Of a DNA stretch of 5,291 nucleotides, positions 1 to 5,291 are shown one piece after another. Source of the stretch: Gammaproteobacteria bacterium. GTDB taxonomy: Bacteria; Pseudomonadota; Gammaproteobacteria; UWMA-0217. Below the pieces are notes generated by a model. The model made no database searches, was not told the DNA's origin, and saw nothing but the letters and a program-made list of their open reading frames with translations. Within the stretch, counting starts at the first letter, position 1; each line of letters opens with the position of its first letter. The stretch covers positions 1 to 5,291 of the forward strand of contig JALVPS010000231.1 of the NCBI GenBank assembly GCA_027031685.1, written 5' to 3'. The position numbers and the translations under genes are program-made.

Positions 1-1004
1 GCCGCCGTGATGCCGGGCACCACCTGGAAGTTGACCCCCTCCTCGATGAGCGTCTCGATCTCCTCGCCGCCGCGGCCGAAGATGAACGGGTCGCCCCCCT
101 TCAGGCGCAGCACCCGCTTGCCCTCCCTGGCCAGCCGCACCAGCAACTGGTTGATGTTCTCCTGCGGCATGGCGTGGTTGGCGCGCGCCTTGCCCACGTA
201 GATGCGCTCGGCCTCCTTGCGCACCAGGTTCATGATGGGCTGGGACACCAGCCGGTCGTGCACCACCACGTCCGCCTTCTGCATCAGGCGCAGGGCGCGG
301 AAGGTGAGCAGGTCGGGATCGCCCGGCCCGGCCCCCACCAGGTACACCTCGCCCGGTGCGGCGGGACGGGCGCGCGCCGAGTCGATGAGGCCCTGCAGGC
401 GCCGCTCGGCCTCGTCGTCCTTGCCGGCGAACACCAGCTCGGCCACCGGGCCGTCCAGCACGTCCTCCCAGAAGATGCGGCGCTGTTCCAGGTCCGGGAA
501 GGCGGCCTTCACCGCCTCCCGGTAGCGCTCCACCAGTCCGGCCAGGCGACCGAAGGCGGACGGGATGCTGCTCTCCAGCCGGGTGCGCAGCATGCGCGCC
601 AGCACCGGCGAGGCACCGCCAGTGGACACCGCCACCTGCAGCGGGGCGCGGTCGATGATGGAGGGCACGATGAAGTTGCCCGCCTCCGGGGCGTTGACCA
701 CGTTGACGAGCTGGCCGCGCGCCTGGGCCTGGGCGGCGATCTCGCGGTTGAGGTCGGCGTCGTCGGTGGCCGCCACCACCAGCCACTTGCCGTCCAGGTC
801 GCCGGCCGCGAAGGGCCGCGCGTGGTGGGCGAAGTCGCCCGCCGCCACGCGCAGGCGCAGCGTCTCGGTCAGGCGCGGCGCCACGATGACCACCCGCGCG
901 CCGTGGTCGTGGAGCACGGTGGCCTTGCGCGCCGCCACGGGGCCGCCGCCGACCACCAGGCACTCGCGCCCGCCGATGTTCATGAAGATGGGAAAGCACT
1001 CCAC
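1..1004 (-). CDS. cysG: Siroheme synthase CysG, C-terminus cut by window edge
   Basis: CysG makes siroheme from uroporphyrinogen III: SAM-dependent methylation to precorrin-2, NAD-dependent oxidation to sirohydrochlorin, and iron insertion. The window holds 334 residues; the family is usually about 460-480. The GTG start gives MECFPIF, which aligns with the E. coli start MDHLPIF without gaps. Visible features are the Rossmann NAD motif VVGGGPVAARK (17-27), AATDD (78-82), NVVNAPEAGNFIVPSIIDR (101-119), the dimerisation/chelatase segment with AVSTGGASPVLARMLR (125-140), and the methyltransferase domain from about 219, with VGAGPGDPDLLT (223-234), DRLVS, KGGDPFIFGRGGEE (302-315) and VVPGITA (328-334). 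Position 104 is Asn (codon 693-695) where E. coli and Salmonella have Asp104, proposed as catalytic for dehydrogenation and chelation, and position 128 is Thr instead of Ser. The enzyme is cytoplasmic. It lies 30 bases after the CPDC gene and plausibly supplies siroheme to DsrAB or an assimilatory reductase. The family identity is very secure. Confidence 0.96.
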   Translation of the reverse strand, partial: MECFPIFMNIGGRECLVVGGGPVAARKATVLHDHGARVVIVAPRLTETLRLRVAAGDFAHHARPFAAGDLDGKWLVVAATDDADLNREIAAQAQARGQLVNVVNAPEAGNFIVPSIIDRAPLQVAVSTGGASPVLARMLRTRLESSIPSAFGRLAGLVERYREAVKAAFPDLEQRRIFWEDVLDGPVAELVFAGKDDEAERRLQGLIDSARARPAAPGEVYLVGAGPGDPDLLTFRALRLMQKADVVVHDRLVSQPIMNLVRKEAERIYVGKARANHAMPQENINQLLVRLAREGKRVLRLKGGDPFIFGRGGEEIETLIEEGVNFQVVPGITA

Positions 1005-1011
1005 GTCGTCG

Positions 1012-1018
1012 TCACCTC
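1012..1018 (-). promoter_or_regulatory. Strong ribosome binding site deciding the CysG GTG start
   Basis: The minus strand reads GAGGTGA at 1018-1012, a near-full match to the anti-Shine-Dalgarno, 7 bases before GTG at 1004. It lies in the 30-base gap after the hypothetical gene and is the best ribosome binding site in the window. It favours the GTG over the in-frame ATG at 983, which would remove seven residues that align with the start of known CysG. Confidence 0.75.
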
Positions 1019-1034
1019 ACGGCGTTGCGATGGG

Positions 1035-1583
1035 TCATTGGATCTCGTGCGCCTGGCTCACTTCCACGCTGCGGAAGCTGTCCTTGAGCCACTTGTGGGC
1101 CATGCGCCGCGCGAAGCCGGCCAGGTCGGCGCCCTCCTGCGGGCGGCGCTGCACCAGCGACACGTTCATGCTGATCTTCACCGTGTCCGGCAGGAAGTGG
1201 CGGGTCAGCTCGCTGAAGGCGTTGAGCTGGCGCGGCCGCACGCTGGGCAGGTTGTACACGTCGTTCAGCACCGACAGCACGTCGATGCTGGAGAACACCG
1301 CCTTCAGCTTGCGCACCGTCTCCTGCCGGGCCAGCTGCGCCGCCAGCCAGGCCATGCTGTCCACCGTGTCCAGCAGGTCCGGGTCCACGCCGCAGTCCGG
1401 GCAGTCGCGGAAATAGTCCAGCGCCGGGTAGTAGCCCAGCCGCTGGCGCGCCTGGTGGGCCTGCACCTGCTCGGCCAGCATCTCCGCCACCCGCTCCGGC
1501 GGCACGGCCACGTGCGTCTCCAGTGCCTCGGGGTAGAGCCGGACCCGCACCGACAGGGAGATGCGTGCGAAATGCAGGGCCAT
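1035..1583 (-). CDS. Conserved-looking hypothetical protein with CPDC motif
   Basis: I do not recognise this 182-residue protein. It starts at an ATG one base after the dsrS-like stop (TGACATG), with no clear Shine-Dalgarno, so translational coupling is likely. The N-terminus (residues 2-26) looks like beta-strands, with ISLSVRVRLYPEAL at 8-21. Residues 30-48 are likely helical. A single Cys pair, CPDC (61-64), follows DYFRD; these are the only two cysteines in the protein, and the CxxC could bind metal or be redox active. Residues 70-130 are likely helical, with KAVFSSIDVLSVLNDVYNL at 94-112, and TVKISMNVSLVQRR (134-147) looks like another strand. The C-terminus, residues 154-170, looks like a helix with GFARRMAHKWLKDSF. 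There is no signal peptide or membrane span. Its place between a DsrS-like protein and siroheme synthase suggests a role in the same process, but no function can be assigned. Reading frame, codon use and tight packing make it a real gene. Confidence 0.82.
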   Translation of the reverse strand: MALHFARISLSVRVRLYPEALETHVAVPPERVAEMLAEQVQAHQARQRLGYYPALDYFRDCPDCGVDPDLLDTVDSMAWLAAQLARQETVRKLKAVFSSIDVLSVLNDVYNLPSVRPRQLNAFSELTRHFLPDTVKISMNVSLVQRRPQEGADLAGFARRMAHKWLKDSFRSVEVSQAHEIQ

Positions 1584-1584
1584 G

Positions 1585-2703
1585 TCAGGCCGGCTGCAGC
1601 CGGTCGATCTCCGCCAGCAGCGGCTCGGTGACCGGCAGCAGGCGCTTGCGCATGACCGAGCCGATGGCGTCGGTCTTGCCCAGGATGGGCGCCACGGTGA
1701 ACTCGTCCACCATGGACAGGGCCAGCATGGCGCGCAGCCGCTCGCGCTGCTCGGGCACCAGGGCCAGCACCGGCGCCAGGTCCGCCGGCGGGCTGGCCAG
1801 CACCCCCTCGGCGCGGGCGACGGCGTCGGCCATGCTGCGGTAGCGGCCCGTGTCCGGGCGCAGGTTCCAGTAATAGGCGCCGATGGCGTTCATGAGCGAG
1901 GCGGCCGCGTCCTGGTTGGGCAGCTTGGCGAGCACCTGGCGCACGGTGCGGAAGAAGGCCTGCCCGGGGCCGGACAGGCTGCGCAGCAGCTGGCGCGCCC
2001 AGGGGTTGCCGTCGGCCGCCGGGCCGGCCAGCCGCTCCGCCAGCGCGGCGTGCTCGGTGTGGGCCGGGGGCGGTTCCGGCAGGTCGTCCGGCGTGCTGTG
2101 CAGAAAGCCGATGTAGTAGGTCTGCTTGCGCCGCCCGCGGGCCCACAGGGCCTGACGGGCGTCCTCGTCGATCAGGCCCGGCTGCAGCACCAGCCGCACC
2201 GAGTCGATGATGGCCCGCGGCTCCTCCTCGAAGGGCAGGAATTCCAGCAGGAAGGCGGCCACCTCCCTGCCCAGGGGGCCCTCGACGACGGCCGGTGCCG
2301 TGAGCAGCTGGCGGCCGATCTCCGCCGTGGGGTGGGCCCACCAGGCCCGCTCGGCGATCTCGTGGGTGAGCCCCGGCGAGTGCACCACGGCCACCACCGC
2401 CTCCGGCTCGCCGAGCAGCAGCAGGCGCGCCAGCGAGGCGTCGTCGCGCGCCTGGCCCATGCGCGTCCAGCGACGGATGTACACCGGGTAGCCGCCCGGC
2501 GAGCCCAGCACGTGGGTGCTGAGCAGCTCGCGCACCAGGCGCAGGTATTTCTCCTCGCGACAGGTGGGGTGGAGCGGCACGCGCGCCTCGCCGCGCTCGG
2601 ACAGGGCGTGCACGACCATGCGCGACTCGTCGATGCGCACCGCCTTCAGGTCCTGCCGCAGCAGCACGTTGAGGCGCAGGTTGTCTTCGTTGGAGAGCTG
2701 CAT
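1585..2703 (-). CDS. dsrS: DsrS-like protein, function unknown
   Basis: This 372-residue soluble protein (about 41 kDa) matches what I recall of DsrS, encoded at the end of the dsr cluster of purple sulfur bacteria such as Allochromatium vinosum. Recognition rests on the N-terminal pattern LRLNVLL (9-15), AVRIDESRMVV (21-31), VPLHPTC (42-48) and above all the segment around GSPGGYPVYIRRW (67-79), then LLLLGEPEAVVAVVHSPG (94-111). From there the protein looks mostly helical, with a Pro-rich break at 208-214 (DLPEPPP). I see no catalytic motif, signal peptide or membrane span. The start is the ATG two bases after the VWA gene stop (TGACCATG). No clear Shine-Dalgarno precedes it, so translation probably depends on coupling. 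An in-frame ATG at 3921 would extend it through the VWA gene, but that stretch is low-complexity shadow and was rejected. DsrS is a cytoplasmic protein whose biochemical role is unknown. The coding call is secure; the family name comes from memory and needs a homology search. Confidence 0.7.
   Translation of the reverse strand: MQLSNEDNLRLNVLLRQDLKAVRIDESRMVVHALSERGEARVPLHPTCREEKYLRLVRELLSTHVLGSPGGYPVYIRRWTRMGQARDDASLARLLLLGEPEAVVAVVHSPGLTHEIAERAWWAHPTAEIGRQLLTAPAVVEGPLGREVAAFLLEFLPFEEEPRAIIDSVRLVLQPGLIDEDARQALWARGRRKQTYYIGFLHSTPDDLPEPPPAHTEHAALAERLAGPAADGNPWARQLLRSLSGPGQAFFRTVRQVLAKLPNQDAAASLMNAIGAYYWNLRPDTGRYRSMADAVARAEGVLASPPADLAPVLALVPEQRERLRAMLALSMVDEFTVAPILGKTDAIGSVMRKRLLPVTEPLLAEIDRLQPA
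1590..1603. repeat. Perfect 14-base palindrome at dsrS/orf junction
   Basis: The sequence CCGGCTGCAGCCGG is a perfect inverted repeat with no loop, ending 6 bases before the start codon of the next gene and covering the last codons of the DsrS-like gene (Arg-Leu-Gln-Pro). In RNA it could form only a short GC stem with its centre unpaired. It sits where a ribosome binding site for the downstream gene would be. No U-tract follows, so it is not an intrinsic terminator. In such GC-rich DNA it may be chance. Confidence 0.3.
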
Positions 2704-2705
2704 GG

Positions 2706-4040
2706 TCAGTTGAGCTGGATGCGTTGGCCCCAGGGCACGGGGCTGCTGCCCTTCACCAGCCACAGGACCGGGTAGTGGGGCTCGACGGCGGGAAAGGTGC
2801 CGCGTGCGTCGGTGAAGTATATCAACACGTCCGGCTGGCGGTCGGCGCGGTCCAGCCACTCGAAGGGCGGCCGGAAGCTGGTGCCGCCGCCGCCCTGGAT
2901 GTGCACCGGCAGCTTCAGTTCCTCCCAGGCCTCGAAGTGCCACGGGCAGCCCTCGGCCAGGGCGGTGTCGCAGGCCAGCAGGGTGACGCTGGCGCGCAGC
3001 TGCGACTTGAGGGCGTCGATCTCGGCCAGGAACTCGCCCATCTCGCGGTCGCTCACCGAGCCGCTCACGTCCACCACCACCACCATGTCCAGGTGGGCGC
3101 TGCGCAGGCTGGGGAAGATGGCCGGGTCGCCGCGCCGGCTGGAGGGGCGGCTGTAGTTGTAGTCGTCGCGCGCCAGCATGCTGGTGTAGCGCGCCAGCAG
3201 CATGCGCCAGGGCAGGCTGGGCTGGATCATCACGTCGATGAGGCGCTTCATCATGCCGCCCATCTTGCCGGCCTGGATAGCCTGCTGGGCGGCGCTGGCG
3301 GTGCGTTGCTGCCACTGCACGGTGAGTTGCTGCACCTCGTCCGGGGCGAGCGGGTCGGGGCGCGGCGCGCCCTCGCCATCGCCCTCGTCGCGTTCGCCGC
3401 GCGGCGTCTCCAGGGGCTGCTGGCGGCCGGACGGGTCGGCCTGCTGCTGCGGCTTCCGGCGCGCCCCGTCGCCGCCCTGGCCCTCGCTGGGCTCGGGGTT
3501 GCGCTGCCGGTTGCGAACCTGGGACTGGCCGCCGCCTTCGCCCTCCGCGCGCGCCTCGCGCCGGCCCCCCTCCTGGTGCGGCTGCTCCTCGTCGTACACG
3601 TGCTCGTCGAGGGTCTCCATGTCCCCGTCCAGCTCCTCCAGACAGGGGTAGATCTCCTCCGCCGTCATGCCGGCGAACTCCTTCATGACCAAGGCGCCGG
3701 GTGGCGGCGTCAGGCCCTCGTCCACCAGCAGGGGGTTGATGGCCAGGTCGCAGGCCATGTCCCAGCGCCGCTTGAGGCGGTGGCCGCGGCGCGCGAAGTG
3801 GGACAGGGCGCAATGCAGGGCCTCGTGGGCCAGCACGAACTGCAGCTCGTCGTTGCGCAGGCCGTGGATGTAGGTGGGGTTGTAGTAGAACTTGCGCGCG
3901 TCGGTGGCGGTGGTGCGGCACCAGCGGGGGCTGGCGGCCACCAGCGGCAGGCGCAGCACCAGCGCGCCCAGGAAGGGCTTGTCGAGGATGAGCCGGGTGC
4001 GGGCGGCCTGCAGCTTGTGTTCGATGGACTGGCGGTCCAT
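2706..4040 (-). CDS. Metallopeptidase-like/VWA domain protein (DUF2201 type)
   Basis: This 444-residue protein has two domains. The N-terminal part resembles the putative metallopeptidase domain of the DUF2201/COG3864 group: it has HEALHCALSH (residues 72-81), a zincin-type HExxH with a further His at 81, followed by a conserved-looking DMACDLAINPLL (94-105) that could give another ligand. Residues about 138-230 are a hydrophilic linker rich in Glu, Gln, Gly and Arg, probably disordered. Residues 240-300 look helical and lead into a VWA-like domain with a MIDAS motif: MVVVVDVSGSVS (319-330), the Thr in GGGGTSF (Thr387) and Asp411 in YFTDARG. The MIDAS looks complete, so metal-dependent ligand binding is expected. 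No signal peptide or membrane segment is seen, so it is probably cytoplasmic. It follows the MoxR ATPase by 13 bases and precedes the DsrS-like gene by 2 bases. It probably acts as substrate adaptor for the ATPase. Protease activity is only suggested by HEALH. The domain calls are strong; the client protein is unknown. Confidence 0.9.
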   Translation of the reverse strand: MDRQSIEHKLQAARTRLILDKPFLGALVLRLPLVAASPRWCRTTATDARKFYYNPTYIHGLRNDELQFVLAHEALHCALSHFARRGHRLKRRWDMACDLAINPLLVDEGLTPPPGALVMKEFAGMTAEEIYPCLEELDGDMETLDEHVYDEEQPHQEGGRREARAEGEGGGQSQVRNRQRNPEPSEGQGGDGARRKPQQQADPSGRQQPLETPRGERDEGDGEGAPRPDPLAPDEVQQLTVQWQQRTASAAQQAIQAGKMGGMMKRLIDVMIQPSLPWRMLLARYTSMLARDDYNYSRPSSRRGDPAIFPSLRSAHLDMVVVVDVSGSVSDREMGEFLAEIDALKSQLRASVTLLACDTALAEGCPWHFEAWEELKLPVHIQGGGGTSFRPPFEWLDRADRQPDVLIYFTDARGTFPAVEPHYPVLWLVKGSSPVPWGQRIQLN

Positions 4041-4049
4041 GGGCGGCGA

Positions 4050-4055
4050 CACCTC
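4050..4055 (-). promoter_or_regulatory. Ribosome binding site deciding the VWA gene start
   Basis: The minus strand reads GAGGTG at 4055-4050, overlapping the ATPase stop codon (TGAGGTG), with a 9-base spacer to the ATG at 4040. This good Shine-Dalgarno match favours the start at 4040 over the in-frame ATG at 4133, which would add 31 low-complexity residues and overlap the ATPase coding region by 80 bases. Confidence 0.7.
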
Positions 4056-5100
4056 AGGTGTCGTAGAACATGAGGTCCGCGATGGCCTCGGCCCAGGTGT
4101 CGAACTGGGGCACGGAGAACAGCTGCTCGCCAATGGCGCGGTGCATGTCGGACACCAGCATCACGCCCATCTCGCGCTGCGGGAAGCGACGCGCGTAGTC
4201 GAGGATGTGGCCGTGCACGGTGGCCGCCTCGGGGCTGTCCTTGACGCGGATGGCGTGGCCCACCAGGGCCGAGGCCACGGCGTACTGCAGGTCGATCTCG
4301 GTGGGGGTCTGCACCTCCTCGCCGCGCAGGATGGCCTGGATGTCGGGCAGCTGGTCGAGGGTGGACAGGAAGGCGTTCAGCTCGATGCCGGCGGCCGGCC
4401 CCACGCAGGCCTGCAGGGCGCCCAGCAGCAGGCCCGGCTCGTCGCCGAACTTCTGCAGCGCGCGGTGGGCGAACTCCCAGGAGCGGGGCGAGGGAAAGGC
4501 CACCGGGTTGTGGGCCGGGTCGAAGTCGAACAGCAGCTCGGGGCGGAAGCGCAGAAAGCCGATGATGCGGTCGTCCACCCCGGCGCGGTAGGCCCAGGCC
4601 ACCCAGTCGTCCAGGTTGACCTCCACCTCGAAGTGGGAGAAGCGGTTGGCCAGCGGGGCGGGCATGGTGTAGGTCACGCCGCGGTCGCCCTGGCGGTTGC
4701 CGGCGGCGAAGATGGCCCAGCCGGCCGGCACCTCGTAGTGGCCCAGGCGGCGGTCGAGGATGAGCTGGTAGGCGGCCGCTGACACCGATGGTGGCGCGGA
4801 GGTGATCTCGTCCAGGAACAGGATGCCGCGCGGGCCGTGTCGCTCGGCGTCCGGCAGCAGGGCGGGCACGGCCCACTCCACGCTGTCGCCCACGCGGAAG
4901 GGGATGCCGCGCAGGTCGGAGGGCTCCATCTGCGACAGGCGGATGTCCAGCACCGGCACGCCATGCCGCTCGCCCACCTCGCGCACCATGTCGGACTTGC
5001 CCACGCCGGGCGGGCCCCACAGCATGACGGGGGTGTGGAAGCCGGCCTCGCAGCCGCGGAACTCGCGGTCGAGGACGGACAGGATCTGGGCGGGACGCAT
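4054..5100 (-). CDS. MoxR-family AAA+ ATPase
   Basis: This 348-residue protein is complete and of normal length for MoxR-type AAA+ ATPases, which form ring-shaped cytoplasmic hexamers that remodel or activate partner proteins. Visible motifs are Walker A GPPGVGKS (residues 29-36), a PSDLRG segment typical of MoxR proteins (60-65), Walker B ILFLDE with catalytic Glu98 (93-98), sensor 1 in AAGN (Asn135), the PLANRF segment with a candidate arginine finger Arg153 (149-154), and SPRSW with the likely sensor 2 Arg206 (204-208). All key residues for ATP binding and hydrolysis are present, so it should be active. The start at 5100 places Walker A about 30 residues in, as expected. The next gene encodes a VWA protein, the standard partner of MoxR ATPases, 13 bases downstream. 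Related pairs such as CbbQ/CbbO and NorQ/NorD activate metalloenzymes. The subfamily and substrate cannot be fixed from motifs alone; the neighbouring dsrS-like and cysG genes point to sulfur or siroheme metabolism by inference. Confidence 0.93.
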   Translation of the reverse strand: MRPAQILSVLDREFRGCEAGFHTPVMLWGPPGVGKSDMVREVGERHGVPVLDIRLSQMEPSDLRGIPFRVGDSVEWAVPALLPDAERHGPRGILFLDEITSAPPSVSAAAYQLILDRRLGHYEVPAGWAIFAAGNRQGDRGVTYTMPAPLANRFSHFEVEVNLDDWVAWAYRAGVDDRIIGFLRFRPELLFDFDPAHNPVAFPSPRSWEFAHRALQKFGDEPGLLLGALQACVGPAAGIELNAFLSTLDQLPDIQAILRGEEVQTPTEIDLQYAVASALVGHAIRVKDSPEAATVHGHILDYARRFPQREMGVMLVSDMHRAIGEQLFSVPQFDTWAEAIADLMFYDT

Positions 5101-5112
5101 GTTCGGCGCGGG

Positions 5113-5117
5113 CCCTC
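5113..5117 (-). promoter_or_regulatory. Ribosome binding site of the AAA+ ATPase gene
   Basis: The minus strand reads TGAGGG, overlapping the TGA stop of the Sel1 gene, with GAGGG at 5117-5113 and a 12-base spacer to the ATG at 5100. The spacing is longer than optimal, but this is the only purine-rich element upstream of the start. It supports translation of the ATPase immediately after termination of the upstream gene. Confidence 0.45.
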
Positions 5118-5291
5118 AGCCGAGGTTCATCTCGTCCGGGTCGAAGCCGGCGCGGCGGTACCACTCGCGCGCCTTCTCGCGGTCCTGCGGCACGCCGTTG
5201 CCCTGCTCGTACATCATGGCCAGGGTGGTGCAGGAGCCGGCCAGGCCCTGCTCGGCGGCCCGCTCGAACCACTTGATGGCCTCCTGCGCGT
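5116..5291 (-). CDS. Sel1-repeat (TPR-like) protein, C-terminal fragment
   Basis: Only the last 57 residues are in the window; the N-terminus lies beyond the right edge. The visible part contains a nearly complete Sel1-like repeat: a helix with AIKWFERAAEQG (residues 4-15 of the fragment), then LAMMYEQGNGVPQD (23-36), then KAREWYRRAGF (39-49). The alternating AAEQG and MYEQGxGVPQD signatures are typical of Sel1 repeats, which build alpha-solenoids that mediate protein-protein contacts. The protein ends DEMNLG before a TGA stop. Family members vary widely in length, so the total number of repeats, and whether a signal peptide is present, cannot be told from here. The stop is 15 bases before the start of the AAA+ ATPase gene, and the Shine-Dalgarno of that gene overlaps the stop codon, so the two are probably co-transcribed. 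It may be a scaffold for the downstream proteins, but that is inference. The repeat assignment is firm; the function is open. Confidence 0.88.
   Translation of the reverse strand, partial: AQEAIKWFERAAEQGLAGSCTTLAMMYEQGNGVPQDREKAREWYRRAGFDPDEMNLG

Noticed and set aside
1005..1034. Possible terminator or promoter in the largest gap of the operon
   Set aside because: Only 30 bases long, with no stable hairpin, no U-tract and no -35/-10 pair; its visible content is the CysG ribosome binding site.
174..1631. Plus-strand open frame of 485 codons opposite cysG and the CPDC gene
   Set aside because: It is rich in His, Gln, Val, Ala, Gly and Arg with no recognisable domain, and lies antisense to two well-supported genes. 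Such frames are common opposite GC-rich coding DNA.
1304..2341. Minus-strand 345-codon frame overlapping the dsrS-like and CPDC genes
   Set aside because: Its sequence is a frameshifted shadow of both genes, with repetitive Gly, Ala, Arg and Trp and no motif.
1561..2775. Plus-strand open frame of 404 codons opposite the dsrS-like gene
   Set aside because: Composition is that of an antisense shadow (Gln, Gly, Arg, His rich), with no motif and no separate promoter or ribosome site.
3071..3086. Run of CAC triplets resembling a microsatellite
   Set aside because: On the coding strand these are GTG Val codons of the hydrophobic strand just before the VWA MIDAS Asp, so the run is explained by protein sequence.
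2704..3921. In-frame N-terminal extension of the DsrS-like protein to an ATG at 3921
   Set aside because: The extra 406 residues are Pro/Arg/Ala/Gly low-complexity and overlap the VWA gene in another frame. The ATG at 2703 gives a normal N-terminus directly after the VWA stop.
2724..4073. Plus-strand open frame of 449 codons opposite the VWA gene
   Set aside because: Low-complexity Ala/Gly/Val/Leu/His sequence; the opposite strand encodes clear HEALH and MIDAS motifs.
3710..5272. Minus-strand 520-codon frame overlapping the ATPase and VWA genes
   Set aside because: It is out of frame with both real genes and encodes Arg/Pro/Gly/Ala-rich sequence without domains.

Overview
The window is a GC-rich, fully coding stretch in which all six recognisable genes run on the minus strand, so transcription goes from high to low coordinates. 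Gaps between genes are 15, 13, 2, 1 and 30 bases. I see no terminator or convincing internal promoter, so the six genes look like one operon that continues past both window edges. The GC-rich codon use, the siroheme synthase and a protein I recognise as DsrS-like suggest a sulfur-oxidising gammaproteobacterium of the Chromatiales/Ectothiorhodospiraceae type that carries a reverse-dissimilatory sulfite reductase (dsr) locus. The taxon is an inference, and no dsrAB or other core dsr gene lies in the window.

Layout in order of transcription: (1) the C-terminal 57 residues of a Sel1-repeat protein (5291-5116); (2) a complete MoxR-type AAA+ ATPase (5100-4054); (3) a protein joining a metallopeptidase-like domain with a HEALH motif, a charged linker and a von Willebrand factor A domain (4040-2706); (4) a 372-residue DsrS-like protein (2703-1585); (5) a 182-residue protein of unknown family with a CPDC pair (1583-1035); (6) a GTG-started siroheme synthase CysG that runs off the left edge after 334 residues (1004-1).

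The likely biological unit is an AAA+ ATPase with its VWA partner, a pairing known from metalloenzyme activation and metal-insertion systems (CbbQ/CbbO, NorQ/NorD, chelatase I/D pairs). Here it is tightly coupled to two proteins of unknown function and to the enzyme that makes siroheme, the cofactor of DsrAB. A role in maturing or activating siroheme/Dsr proteins is a reasonable hypothesis but is not shown by the sequence. The sharpest residue-level anomaly is in CysG: the position matching the proposed catalytic Asp104 of enterobacterial CysG is Asn, and the Ser128 equivalent is Thr.
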